NCBI GenBank assembly: GCA_043392685.1
Contig: JBHZGM010000019.1
From: Metapseudomonas sp043392685
Lineage (GTDB): Bacteria > Pseudomonadota > Gammaproteobacteria > Pseudomonadales > Pseudomonadaceae
Reading direction: 5' to 3' (one strand)
DNA: 64,000 bases
The translations under genes were made by a program, and so were the position numbers. Under the pieces are notes generated by a model. The model made no database searches, had not been told where the DNA came from, and worked only from the letters and a program-made list of their open reading frames with translations. This document shows positions 58,063-64,000 of this stretch, in pieces; position 1 is the stretch's first letter; every line of letters begins with the position of its first letter.

Positions 58063-58853
58063 GTACCGATAACGTCGCCCCGTTCAGCCAGAAAGATCTG
58101 GACAAGGCGCAGCGCCCGCAAACCAAGGCTGGATCGCTGGCTGCTCTGTTGGCCAGTCCGAAGATGAAGTCGCAATTCGCCGCCGCCCTACCCAAGCACA
58201 TGACCCCGGAGCGCATGGCGCGCATCGTCACCACCGAGATTCGCAAGACCCCGGCGCTGGTCAACTGCGAACAGAACAGTTTTCTCGGTGCCGTCATCCA
58301 GTGCGCCCAGCTCGGATTAGAGCCGGGCAACAGCCTCGGGCACGCCTACATCCTGCCTTACGGTAAGCAGGCCCAACTGATAATCGGCTACAAGGGCATG
58401 ATCGACCTGGCGCGTCGCTCCGGGCAGATCATCAGCATTTCGGCTCGCGTGGTGCGCGCTGAAGACTTCTTCGAATACGAATTCGGCCTGGACGAGTCGC
58501 TGGTCCACAAGCCTGCCGAGCACGGCGATGGTGGCGAGATCACCCACGTCTATGCCGTGGCGCGCCTGAAGGACGGCGGTCGACAGTTCGAGGTGATGAG
58601 CGCCGCCCAGGTCAAGGCGGTGCAGGAGCAGAGCAAGGCCGGTCGCTCCGGCCCCTGGGTCACCCACTGGGAGGAGATGGCCAAGAAGACCGTGATCCGT
58701 CGGCTGTTCAAGTATCTGCCGGTGTCGGTGGAGATTCAGCGCGCCGTCATGCTTGATGAGAAAGCTGAGGCCGGAGCCAACCAAGAACATGAATACGTCT
58801 TCGACGGCGACTTCGAAGTCGTGGATGAGCCAGGGCCGAGCCATGACCAGTGA
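58059..58853 (+). CDS. recT: RecT single-strand annealing protein
   Basis: 264 residues. Diagnostic regions NSFLGAVIQCAQLGLEPGN, GHAYILPYGKQAQLIIGYKG and PWVTHWEEMAKKTVIRRLF are RecT. It pairs with the exonuclease to make a Red-like recombination system for replication and repair. The start overlaps the exonuclease stop. Confidence 0.95.
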   Translation: MSTDNVAPFSQKDLDKAQRPQTKAGSLAALLASPKMKSQFAAALPKHMTPERMARIVTTEIRKTPALVNCEQNSFLGAVIQCAQLGLEPGNSLGHAYILPYGKQAQLIIGYKGMIDLARRSGQIISISARVVRAEDFFEYEFGLDESLVHKPAEHGDGGEITHVYAVARLKDGGRQFEVMSAAQVKAVQEQSKAGRSGPWVTHWEEMAKKTVIRRLFKYLPVSVEIQRAVMLDEKAEAGANQEHEYVFDGDFEVVDEPGPSHDQ

Positions 58854-59085
58854 ACAGCTCGCCCGCCTTTGCGCGGGCGTCCCCATCCAGGTGATCGAAG
58901 GCTTCACCGACCCCAAGCCCCTGCCGTGCCGTCGCAGCACCATTGATCCAGAAACCCAGCTGAAGCGCCGCAACCGAGTCATCCGCCCGATGCACGAGGG
59001 CAGCTACATCGACCGCAAGGCAGCGGGAAAGGCTCTGGAGGCACAAGAGCGGATCAAACTGCGGCAGATGACGGAGGCGCTATGA
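58843..59085 (+). CDS. Hypothetical protein after RecT
   Basis: 80 residues from MTSEQLARLCAGVPIQVIEG, basic. Overlaps RecT by 11 bp. Function unknown; small ORFs here often accompany Red genes. Confidence 0.6.
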   Translation: MTSEQLARLCAGVPIQVIEGFTDPKPLPCRRSTIDPETQLKRRNRVIRPMHEGSYIDRKAAGKALEAQERIKLRQMTEAL

Positions 59086-59558
59086 GCCGCCGCAAACCGC
59101 ATAACCACCAGGCGCGCGCTCAGGCCTACCTTGGCGCTCTGCTGCGGCAGAACCATGTCGCCGTGGTCGACGCCGAAGCCAGCGAAGTGCAGGTACTGGT
59201 CAACTGGCAGAACGGCAAGCGCATCAGCCTGAAACAGCCCAGGGTGTACCGCCTGCTGGTGGAGGCTGTGTGCGAGGTGGCGCATCACTGGCCGGTCTAC
59301 CTCGCTGCCCTGTGCTGCGACCAGTTCGGCCAGCGCTACATGAAGAGTGTCGAGGTCGAGCCGGAAGGCGTGATGCTGGCGAAGCGTCTCGACGCCGTGA
59401 TCGAGCATTACACCGAGGAACTGAAGGCTGGATGCAATCCCGCCCACTTCATTGGCATCGGCTGGATCGCCATGCCCGCCGCGGTCGTTTTGTCAGAAGC
59501 ACAGGCCGCCGCGATCTTTGAGGCCGTGGGCGCCTGGAAACAAAAGGAGGCAGCCTGA
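59082..59558 (+). CDS. Hypothetical early protein
   Basis: 158 residues. An N-terminal basic segment MSRRKPHNHQARAQAYLG, then beta/alpha with two Cys (ALCCDQFGQRYMKS). Overlaps neighbours. No family recognised. Confidence 0.6.
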   Translation: MSRRKPHNHQARAQAYLGALLRQNHVAVVDAEASEVQVLVNWQNGKRISLKQPRVYRLLVEAVCEVAHHWPVYLAALCCDQFGQRYMKSVEVEPEGVMLAKRLDAVIEHYTEELKAGCNPAHFIGIGWIAMPAAVVLSEAQAAAIFEAVGAWKQKEAA

Positions 59559-59803
59559 TGGCCAAATCCGCCACCGAACGAAAGCGCGAGCAGCGCGAAC
59601 GCGACAAGCAGACCGAGGAACAGCGCCTCGCCCGCCTCCTCTCCCGCACCATCAAGGTGGACCTGTTCAAGTCCACCGACGCCAAGCTAATCGAGATCAT
59701 GCAGCGCCTGGAGATCGGCGAGCCACAGGACGTGATTCAGCGCCTGATCCACGGCGCCCACCGGCTCGACGATGAGTCGCTGCGCGAAATCACTACGTTG
59801 TGA
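59558..59803 (+). CDS. Hypothetical basic helical protein
   Basis: 81 residues. Strongly basic N-terminus (KSATERKREQRERDKQ) and a helix LIEIMQRLEIGEPQDVIQRL. The pattern recalls RHH/nucleic-acid-binding small proteins, but the match is weak. Stop/start overlap with the previous gene. Confidence 0.58.
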   Translation: MAKSATERKREQRERDKQTEEQRLARLLSRTIKVDLFKSTDAKLIEIMQRLEIGEPQDVIQRLIHGAHRLDDESLREITTL

Positions 59804-59887
59804 CACATGGCCGTGACATAACGGCCACCCCCCATCCCACCCGCCAGCCGCACCAGCGGCACGGCATCGCTCGACCTGGAGAAAGCC

Positions 59888-60205
59888 ATGAGCCTACCCG
59901 TTAAGGCCTGCTCTGACGATGAGTTGGAGGGGTATGCAGCAATTCACCCTGAAGCCGCCGAGGAGCTTGCACGCCGAATCGTTGCCGGCCTGGGCTCCCG
60001 AGAGGTCGAGCTGGATGAGGTGCGCCAGCAGCTCCGCGATGCCGAAGAGCACGAGGAGGAGCTTGAGCGCGCCCTGGAGAAGCTGAACAACGCGGTGGAG
60101 GACGCCATCAACAAGCTGCGCGCTCTGATGGATGACTACAGCGTGAGCGAAGACCTAGAGGACGAAATCAACAGGGTGGCGAACCGCCTGGAGGGCAGTC
60201 TATGA
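59888..60205 (+). CDS. Coiled-coil hypothetical protein
   Basis: 105 residues. The middle is an uninterrupted acidic coiled coil (LDEVRQQLRDAEEHEEELER). N-terminus (CSDDELEGYAAIHPEAAEEL) may be helical. Overlaps the next gene by 4 bp. Function unknown. Confidence 0.6.
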   Translation: MSLPVKACSDDELEGYAAIHPEAAEELARRIVAGLGSREVELDEVRQQLRDAEEHEEELERALEKLNNAVEDAINKLRALMDDYSVSEDLEDEINRVANRLEGSL

Positions 60206-60582
60206 GCACCTTCGCCGTATTCGGCATGACGCGGGATCAGGCTCTGGCCGATGCCCGCAAGAACGTGAAGACCACCCGCCGCACTCCCCAAGGCGAGGTC
60301 GCCATTCCCTTGAGCGAATGGTTGGAGCTCTGCGAGAAGCGCGCCGACGAGATCATGGCAGGTACCAAGGTGAAGCAGCTGGGGCCGCTGTTCGACGCCC
60401 CCCAGTACGCCGAAGAGTTCATTGCCCTGGCGCGCCGCACTCTGACGTGCCGGCACCTGCAGATCCGCTGCAAGGTCGTTCTCACTGATGGCTCAGGAAA
60501 GCCCCTGATCAACAGGAAGACTGGGGCGCCGAAAGTGGGTTGGCAGGATTATCAGTACGATTCGAGCAGGACTGAAGCATGA
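60202..60582 (+). CDS. Hypothetical early protein
   Basis: 126 residues from MSTFAVFGMTRDQALADARK. Contains LPLGPLFDAPQ-like region (KQLGPLFDAPQYAEEFIALA) and basic end. No family recognised; coupled by overlaps. Confidence 0.58.
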   Translation: MSTFAVFGMTRDQALADARKNVKTTRRTPQGEVAIPLSEWLELCEKRADEIMAGTKVKQLGPLFDAPQYAEEFIALARRTLTCRHLQIRCKVVLTDGSGKPLINRKTGAPKVGWQDYQYDSSRTEA

Positions 60583-60782
60583 AGCGACAGATTCGCAACT
60601 CCCCTCCGCCATGCGCCCGCTTCGCGGTTGTGCTCAACCCGGGGACGCTATTCCAGCGCGTGGATGTGTACGCCATCACCCTGCAGGACGCCCAGCTCTG
60701 GGCTGCTGATACCAGGGATCCAGGCCTGGAAGTGGACGTGATGCGAGTTCTGCCGGATGGCTCTCTGACCACGGACTACTGA
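60579..60782 (+). CDS. Hypothetical early protein
   Basis: 67 residues (MKRQIRNSPPPCARFAVVLN...). Beta-rich. Overlaps the upstream gene by 4 bp; followed by a strand switch. Function unknown. Confidence 0.58.
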   Translation: MKRQIRNSPPPCARFAVVLNPGTLFQRVDVYAITLQDAQLWAADTRDPGLEVDVMRVLPDGSLTTDY

Positions 60783-60839
60783 CCCACCTAGCCCGGCCGC
60801 CATCCTTGCCCGATGCGCGGCCGGCATGGGTAGTGATGC

Positions 60840-61046
60840 TTACCGCGCGATACGACCGACGATTTCGTGTGCGGCGTCGATTGATGCGGATACGTGCTCA
60901 GCACCAACCCAGCGGTAAGTAGCGTTGCCGAGTAAGCCAGCTTCGACTTTCGGCAGAAGCCCGTTCAGGTCAACACCCTGATCACGAGCCTCGGTCAGCA
61001 GAGCCACAAACGCCTGCTCCAATGCAATTTCACGTTCACTTGCCAT
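60840..61046 (-). CDS. Hypothetical minus-strand protein
   Basis: 68 residues from MASEREIALEQAFVALLTEA. Helical, with AAGGAGAG before the ATG. It faces the rightward operon, so it may be independently expressed. Not recognised. Confidence 0.6.
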   Translation of the reverse strand: MASEREIALEQAFVALLTEARDQGVDLNGLLPKVEAGLLGNATYRWVGAEHVSASIDAAHEIVGRIAR

Positions 61047-61155
61047 CTATCTCTCCTTGAGCCGACTCCATGTCGGTCGCGGGAAGCTACCCGACCTAAT
61101 GACGAATCGCCAGTACCGGTCGGAGAGCTCTGGACGGTGGCCAGGTGTACGCGCA

Positions 61156-61181
61156 GAATACTGTTTATTTATCCAGTATTC
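61156..61181 (+). promoter_or_regulatory. LexA-like SOS box
   Basis: GAATACTG (61156-61163) and CAGTATTC (61174-61181) are perfect inverted arms around CTG-N10-CAG at 61161-61176. The A/T-rich centre fits a LexA operator. It sits directly before the next gene. Confidence 0.7.
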
Positions 61182-61184
61182 GCC

Positions 61185-61478
61185 ATGCACTTCGAGATAC
61201 TCCGAAAGCGCCACAAGGGCCGCGCCATGAAGGGGCGCCAAGACGTCAACGCCACCCCTATCCGGGGTGACGTAAGGATCGGATTGGCCAAGAACACCCC
61301 AATGGACCGGCCGTCCCTCGCCGCCTCGGTTCAGGCCGAAGGTCGACTCCAGCCAGAGTTACCACCCCTCTACGACGTACAGGTGCACAGCCTCATCGGT
61401 GATTCCCTGGTGATCACCGGAACGGAGATCATCGACGGGGTGGCCTATGCGCAGTCGTGGCATTGCAGGGTGGTGTAG
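61185..61478 (+). CDS. SOS-box-linked hypothetical protein
   Basis: 97 residues from MHFEILRKRHKGRAMKGRQ if ATG 61185 is used. A later ATG at 61227 has AAGGG in front and gives 83 residues. The C-terminal half (YDVQVHSLIGDSLVITGTE) looks like a compact beta domain. Likely induced by DNA damage; function unknown. Confidence 0.6.
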   Translation: MHFEILRKRHKGRAMKGRQDVNATPIRGDVRIGLAKNTPMDRPSLAASVQAEGRLQPELPPLYDVQVHSLIGDSLVITGTEIIDGVAYAQSWHCRVV

Positions 61479-61529
61479 GCGCAACTGGCATTCTTGCCAT
61501 ATGAAATTACAGCAATGGAGAAAGCTCCC

Positions 61530-62198
61530 CTACCCCTTGAATGCATTCTTTGCCAGCATCGGGTGAATGTATGCGCCTAGTAAAAGGTGGTCCACGACAT
61601 CCATAGCAAGATTTAACTGCTCATCGCTACTTGGTTTTGCTTCATGTGCTGCTTCATTTCCGAGTGATCGAAGTTTGTGAAGTATCTCAGCATCAACCGG
61701 AGTGAGAACACCTTTCCTCACCAAGTCATCAATCTTGTTATAGAGAGTCTTACCCTCTGCATTTTTATCCCTGCACACTGTTTCGACGAGAACCCTAATA
61801 CCAAGACCCGCCAATATCGGCTGACCGCCATTCATGGCCGCCACCAGCTCCGTGTATGCCGATCGAACAGTAAGCGGTAGATAGAAATCGTTCTTTACCT
61901 TGAATCTTCCTGCGGTTCTATTTGGATACACCGCTATATCGTGAAATTCAATTTCTTCGCCAGTTTCATCATCGCGATGATGCGACTCTGAGTCGGTGTA
62001 ATCTCTTCGAAAGCACAGCGAATCGCAGTTCAAGCACTGAGCAATTTGATAAGAAGCATGAGACCCAAAGCAATCATCATTAACCATTTCATCCAAAGAG
62101 GTTAGGACCTTATGCCTTTGCGGTATCTTGCAGACCAGGCAAACTATCCGAACTTCTTCCCCTATAGTTCTATCCTTTGCTATTGTTCTGCTTTCCAT
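61530..62198 (-). CDS. DUF4145 protein (HEPN-like) with zinc ribbon
   Basis: 222 residues from MESRTIAKDRTIGEEVR. An N-terminal zinc-ribbon is formed by CLVCKIPQ and CLNCDSLC. A C-terminal DUF4145 domain has LVETVCRDKNAEG and LRSLGNEAAHEAKPS. A/T-rich codons and minus-strand placement differ sharply from neighbours, so it is a moron or acquired cargo. DUF4145 occurs in defence proteins; a role in blocking other phages is speculative. Confidence 0.75.
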   Translation of the reverse strand: MESRTIAKDRTIGEEVRIVCLVCKIPQRHKVLTSLDEMVNDDCFGSHASYQIAQCLNCDSLCFRRDYTDSESHHRDDETGEEIEFHDIAVYPNRTAGRFKVKNDFYLPLTVRSAYTELVAAMNGGQPILAGLGIRVLVETVCRDKNAEGKTLYNKIDDLVRKGVLTPVDAEILHKLRSLGNEAAHEAKPSSDEQLNLAMDVVDHLLLGAYIHPMLAKNAFKG

Positions 62199-62349
62199 CT
62201 CGCTCTGCACCTCAGTACACCTCTCCGCTCTTAATATATTGAAGCCTAATCGAGGCGATTGACCCTGCGGTAACAAAAGTAGACCGCAGCATGGACATCG
62301 AGAACCTACCCCACTCCATGCCATAGCGCCACTACGGCGAAGGAATCCC

Positions 62350-62739
62350 ATGCAACCATCTCGACAACAGCGCCGGGCGCTGGAGAAGGCCAATGCCGCC
62401 TTTCCGGCCTACCTGGTGCGCCTCCAGCCCGAAGCCTGGCCGGAGTACCACCCTCCCCGCCTGATCGAGGTCTGGCGCAGCCGGCACTTCCTGGTGCAAG
62501 TCTTCGCCGAGCCGGGCAATGTCCAGCGCCTGAGCATCTGCCGCACCTCGCACAACGGTGACAGCTGGGTCGACCAGATCACCTGGGACGAACTGATGAA
62601 GGTCAAGCGCGAGTGCGGTCGCGGCGATCGGGACGCCCTGGAGGTGTTCCCGGCCGACAAGGACATCGTGAACGTGGCGAACATGCGGCACCTGTGGCTG
62701 CCGCCGGCGCCCGTCGAGTTCGCGTGGAGGAAGCAGTGA
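62350..62739 (+). CDS. Hypothetical early protein
   Basis: 129 residues from MQPSRQQRRALEKANAAFPA. Core region (EVWRSRHFLVQVFAEPGNVQ, LSICRTSHNGDSWVDQITWD) is common in Pseudomonas phages. The function is not known to me. AAGGA precedes the ATG. Confidence 0.62.
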   Translation: MQPSRQQRRALEKANAAFPAYLVRLQPEAWPEYHPPRLIEVWRSRHFLVQVFAEPGNVQRLSICRTSHNGDSWVDQITWDELMKVKRECGRGDRDALEVFPADKDIVNVANMRHLWLPPAPVEFAWRKQ

Positions 62740-62825
62740 TCCGCCCCGTCTTCTGCCGCTCCACAGGCCAGCTCGTCGTCTCCTGCAAGTGCTTCCGCTG
62801 CATCCCTGTTCCACCCAAGTCCTGA
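62736..62825 (+). CDS. Tiny Cys-rich ORF
   Basis: 29 residues starting at GTG 62736 and ending CKCFRCIPVPPKS. GGAGG lies five bases upstream and the start overlaps the previous stop (GTGA). Small metal-binding peptide possible. Confidence 0.45.
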   Translation: MIRPVFCRSTGQLVVSCKCFRCIPVPPKS

Positions 62826-62875
62826 TCCATCCCCTACCTACTCAGCTTGGCGATACACGCCAGGGAGGGCTTCCC

Positions 62876-63478
62876 ATGTCCGAAAAAACACTGAAGGCCT
62901 ACCACGTGGGCGAAGGCAGCGAGGGCGAGCACGTCATTGTGTTCGCCACCAGCGGCGCCGCCGCTCGGAGGAAAGGAGGTAATGAACTGGACCTCGAGTT
63001 CAACGAGGTGGAGTTCTGCCGGCGCGCGCCCTGGGCGGATGAGTTCGCCGGCCAGACGTTCATCCCGGCCAAGGCGTATCACGAGGCAGGATGGTGGCTC
63101 TACTGCAACCACTGCGAGACCAGGCTGTACGAGGATGCCGAAGATGACGACGGCAACCCGATGCAGATCGCCTACGACGGTCAGCACGCCTACTGCGACA
63201 AAGCCTGCAAAGGAGCACACGAGGCCGAGATAGCTGAAGCGAATGCCAAGGGTGAAGCTTTCAAGGCCAAGGTGATGGCCGCCCGCCCAGATCTCACCTT
63301 TACGAAGTGGAGCATCGGCTGGCCGCTCATCACTCAGCATGCTGAGTTCACCTTCCCCGGTTGCCAGTACGGCGGGTCCGTCCGCGACCAGGACGGGGAT
63401 GGAGATTTGTCTTGGTACGTCGCAAATGGCGACAAGGATGCCTGGGTCGCCTATGAGGCCCGGAGGAAAGCGGCATGA
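62876..63478 (+). CDS. Hypothetical zinc-finger protein
   Basis: 200 residues from MSEKTLKAYHVGEGSEGEH. Cysteines in CNHCETRLYED and CDKACKGAHE suggest zinc binding. The C-terminal half (FPGCQYGGSVRDQDGDGDLS) is unrelated. Start with GGGAGGG upstream. Function unknown. Confidence 0.6.
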   Translation: MSEKTLKAYHVGEGSEGEHVIVFATSGAAARRKGGNELDLEFNEVEFCRRAPWADEFAGQTFIPAKAYHEAGWWLYCNHCETRLYEDAEDDDGNPMQIAYDGQHAYCDKACKGAHEAEIAEANAKGEAFKAKVMAARPDLTFTKWSIGWPLITQHAEFTFPGCQYGGSVRDQDGDGDLSWYVANGDKDAWVAYEARRKAA

Positions 63479-63810
63479 AACGCATCTATTTAGCCGGTCC
63501 GATGAGCGGCCTTCCGGAGTTCAACTACCCGGCCTTCAATGCCGAAGCCGCCCGCCTCCGCGCCCTGGGCTTCCACGTCGAGAACCCGGCAGAGAACGAA
63601 GCACCGGCCGACACCACCTGGTCCGGCTACCTCCGGATGGCCATCGCCCAGCTGGTCACCTGCGACACCGTGGCCCTGCTGCCGGGCTGGCACGAATCCA
63701 AGGGCGCCATGCTCGAGCACCACATTGCCTGTCACCTGGGCATTGTCCGGGTGATGGCTGCCGACATCGGGCGCCGGGCGCTGGCCACCGCTGGTGGATT
63801 GCCAGCATGA
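63475..63810 (+). CDS. DUF4406 (nucleoside deoxyribosyltransferase-like) protein
   Basis: 111 residues. The N-terminus RIYLAGPMSGLPEFNYPAF is the DUF4406/NDT-like signature, with VTCDTVALLPGWHESKGAML. These proteins may modify nucleotides or nucleoside-linked signals. Overlaps both neighbours by 4 bp. Confidence 0.8.
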   Translation: MKRIYLAGPMSGLPEFNYPAFNAEAARLRALGFHVENPAENEAPADTTWSGYLRMAIAQLVTCDTVALLPGWHESKGAMLEHHIACHLGIVRVMAADIGRRALATAGGLPA

Positions 63811-63995
63811 ACAACCAGGCCCCCATAGAACACCCTGAGCGCACCCACGCCTACCAGGAAGGCGCTGGCTGCAGACGCCATGGGCTTGGGCGCGAAGCCT
63901 GCCCATGGGGAATGGGTGACATGAAGGAGCGCCACCTGTTCCTGGCCGGGTGGCATGACACCGATATCGCCTTGGGCGAAGGAAGAACCCAATGA
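63807..63995 (+). CDS. Rmf/CrpP-like small protein
   Basis: 62 residues. Pattern RTHAYQEGAGCRRHGLGREA then CPWGMG and FLAGWHDTD follows ribosome modulation factor and CrpP proteins (AYxxG, CPY/W, xxGW). Such phage copies could bind ribosomes or modify small molecules. It is too short for more certainty. Confidence 0.65.
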   Translation: MNNQAPIEHPERTHAYQEGAGCRRHGLGREACPWGMGDMKERHLFLAGWHDTDIALGEGRTQ

Positions 63996-64000
63996 ACACG
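63992..64000 (+). CDS. Start of a gene cut by the window edge
   Basis: ATG AAC ACG begins at 63992, overlapping the previous stop (ATGA). Only three codons are visible. Confidence 0.5.

Larger units (their letters stand above)
13369..64000. mobile_element. Lambdoid siphovirus prophage, left end and interior (right end outside)
   Basis: Begins at a tRNA 3' fragment and carries, in lambda-like order, immunity, replication, nin-type, lysis, packaging, head, tail and recombination genes. The structural arm is transcribed leftward and the CI and pL-type arm rightward. No integrase or complete tRNA is in the window, so the right junction is beyond base 64000. Nearly all major modules look intact. 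Confidence 0.95.

Overview
The window is GC-rich (Pseudomonas-like) and has two parts. Bases 1 to about 13.37 kb are host chromosome. From 13.37 kb to the right edge it is one side of a large lambdoid siphovirus prophage of at least 50.6 kb. The right attachment site and integrase lie beyond base 64000.

Chromosomal part. Seven genes look like a complete D-lysine/pipecolate catabolic route: an AmaA-type FAD oxidase, an AmaB-type semialdehyde dehydrogenase, a LysR regulator, a class III aminotransferase, a YdiJ-type FAD/Fe-S D-2-hydroxyglutarate dehydrogenase, the 2-oxoadipate dioxygenase/decarboxylase HglS (published metal and substrate residues fall at the same numbers), and a ThDP enzyme of unknown role. 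Together the first enzymes could turn piperideine/pipecolate into 2-oxoglutarate. A 68-bp direct repeat lies upstream of both amaA and amaB and is a candidate regulator site. A frameshifted PIN/NYN-like gene and a 30-nt tRNA 3' end with its terminator mark the prophage junction.

Prophage, minus strand (about 50 kb down to 14 kb). Read in the direction of transcription: Cro-like YdaS, YdaT-like protein, an O-like replication protein with iterons inside its gene, a putative loader, many small early genes, NinB, NinG, a PPP-type phosphatase and a Q-position protein. Then come a late promoter with a leader terminator, the lysis genes (MKM dual-start holin, small membrane protein, SleB-like hydrolase, nested Rz/Rz1), two HNH nucleases, TerS/TerL, a fused prohead protease-capsid, portal, connectors, a glycosyltransferase/methyltransferase cassette, tail tube, a G/G-T frameshift pair, a P22 immI-like Arc/Ant/Mnt module, tape measure, the GTA-like tail-tip set and a C1q-like tail fibre.

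Prophage, plus strand (50 to 64 kb). The CI repressor is followed by a lysogenic block in the lambda rex position: a lipoprotein, two small membrane proteins and an SDH-type Clp-fold protease gene with an overlapping coiled-coil ORF. Three operator half-site pairs of the form TACAA-N7-TTGTA lie at each end of this region (OR and OL). Beyond OL runs the pL-type operon with a RecE-like exonuclease, RecT and many small genes, interrupted by minus-strand or LexA-box genes. The block ends with a DUF4406 protein and an Rmf/CrpP-like protein.

The most interesting unexplained parts are the rex-position block, the immI-like module with its membrane HIRAN protein inside the tail operon, the glycan-type cassette among head-tail connectors, and the isolated DUF4145 gene.
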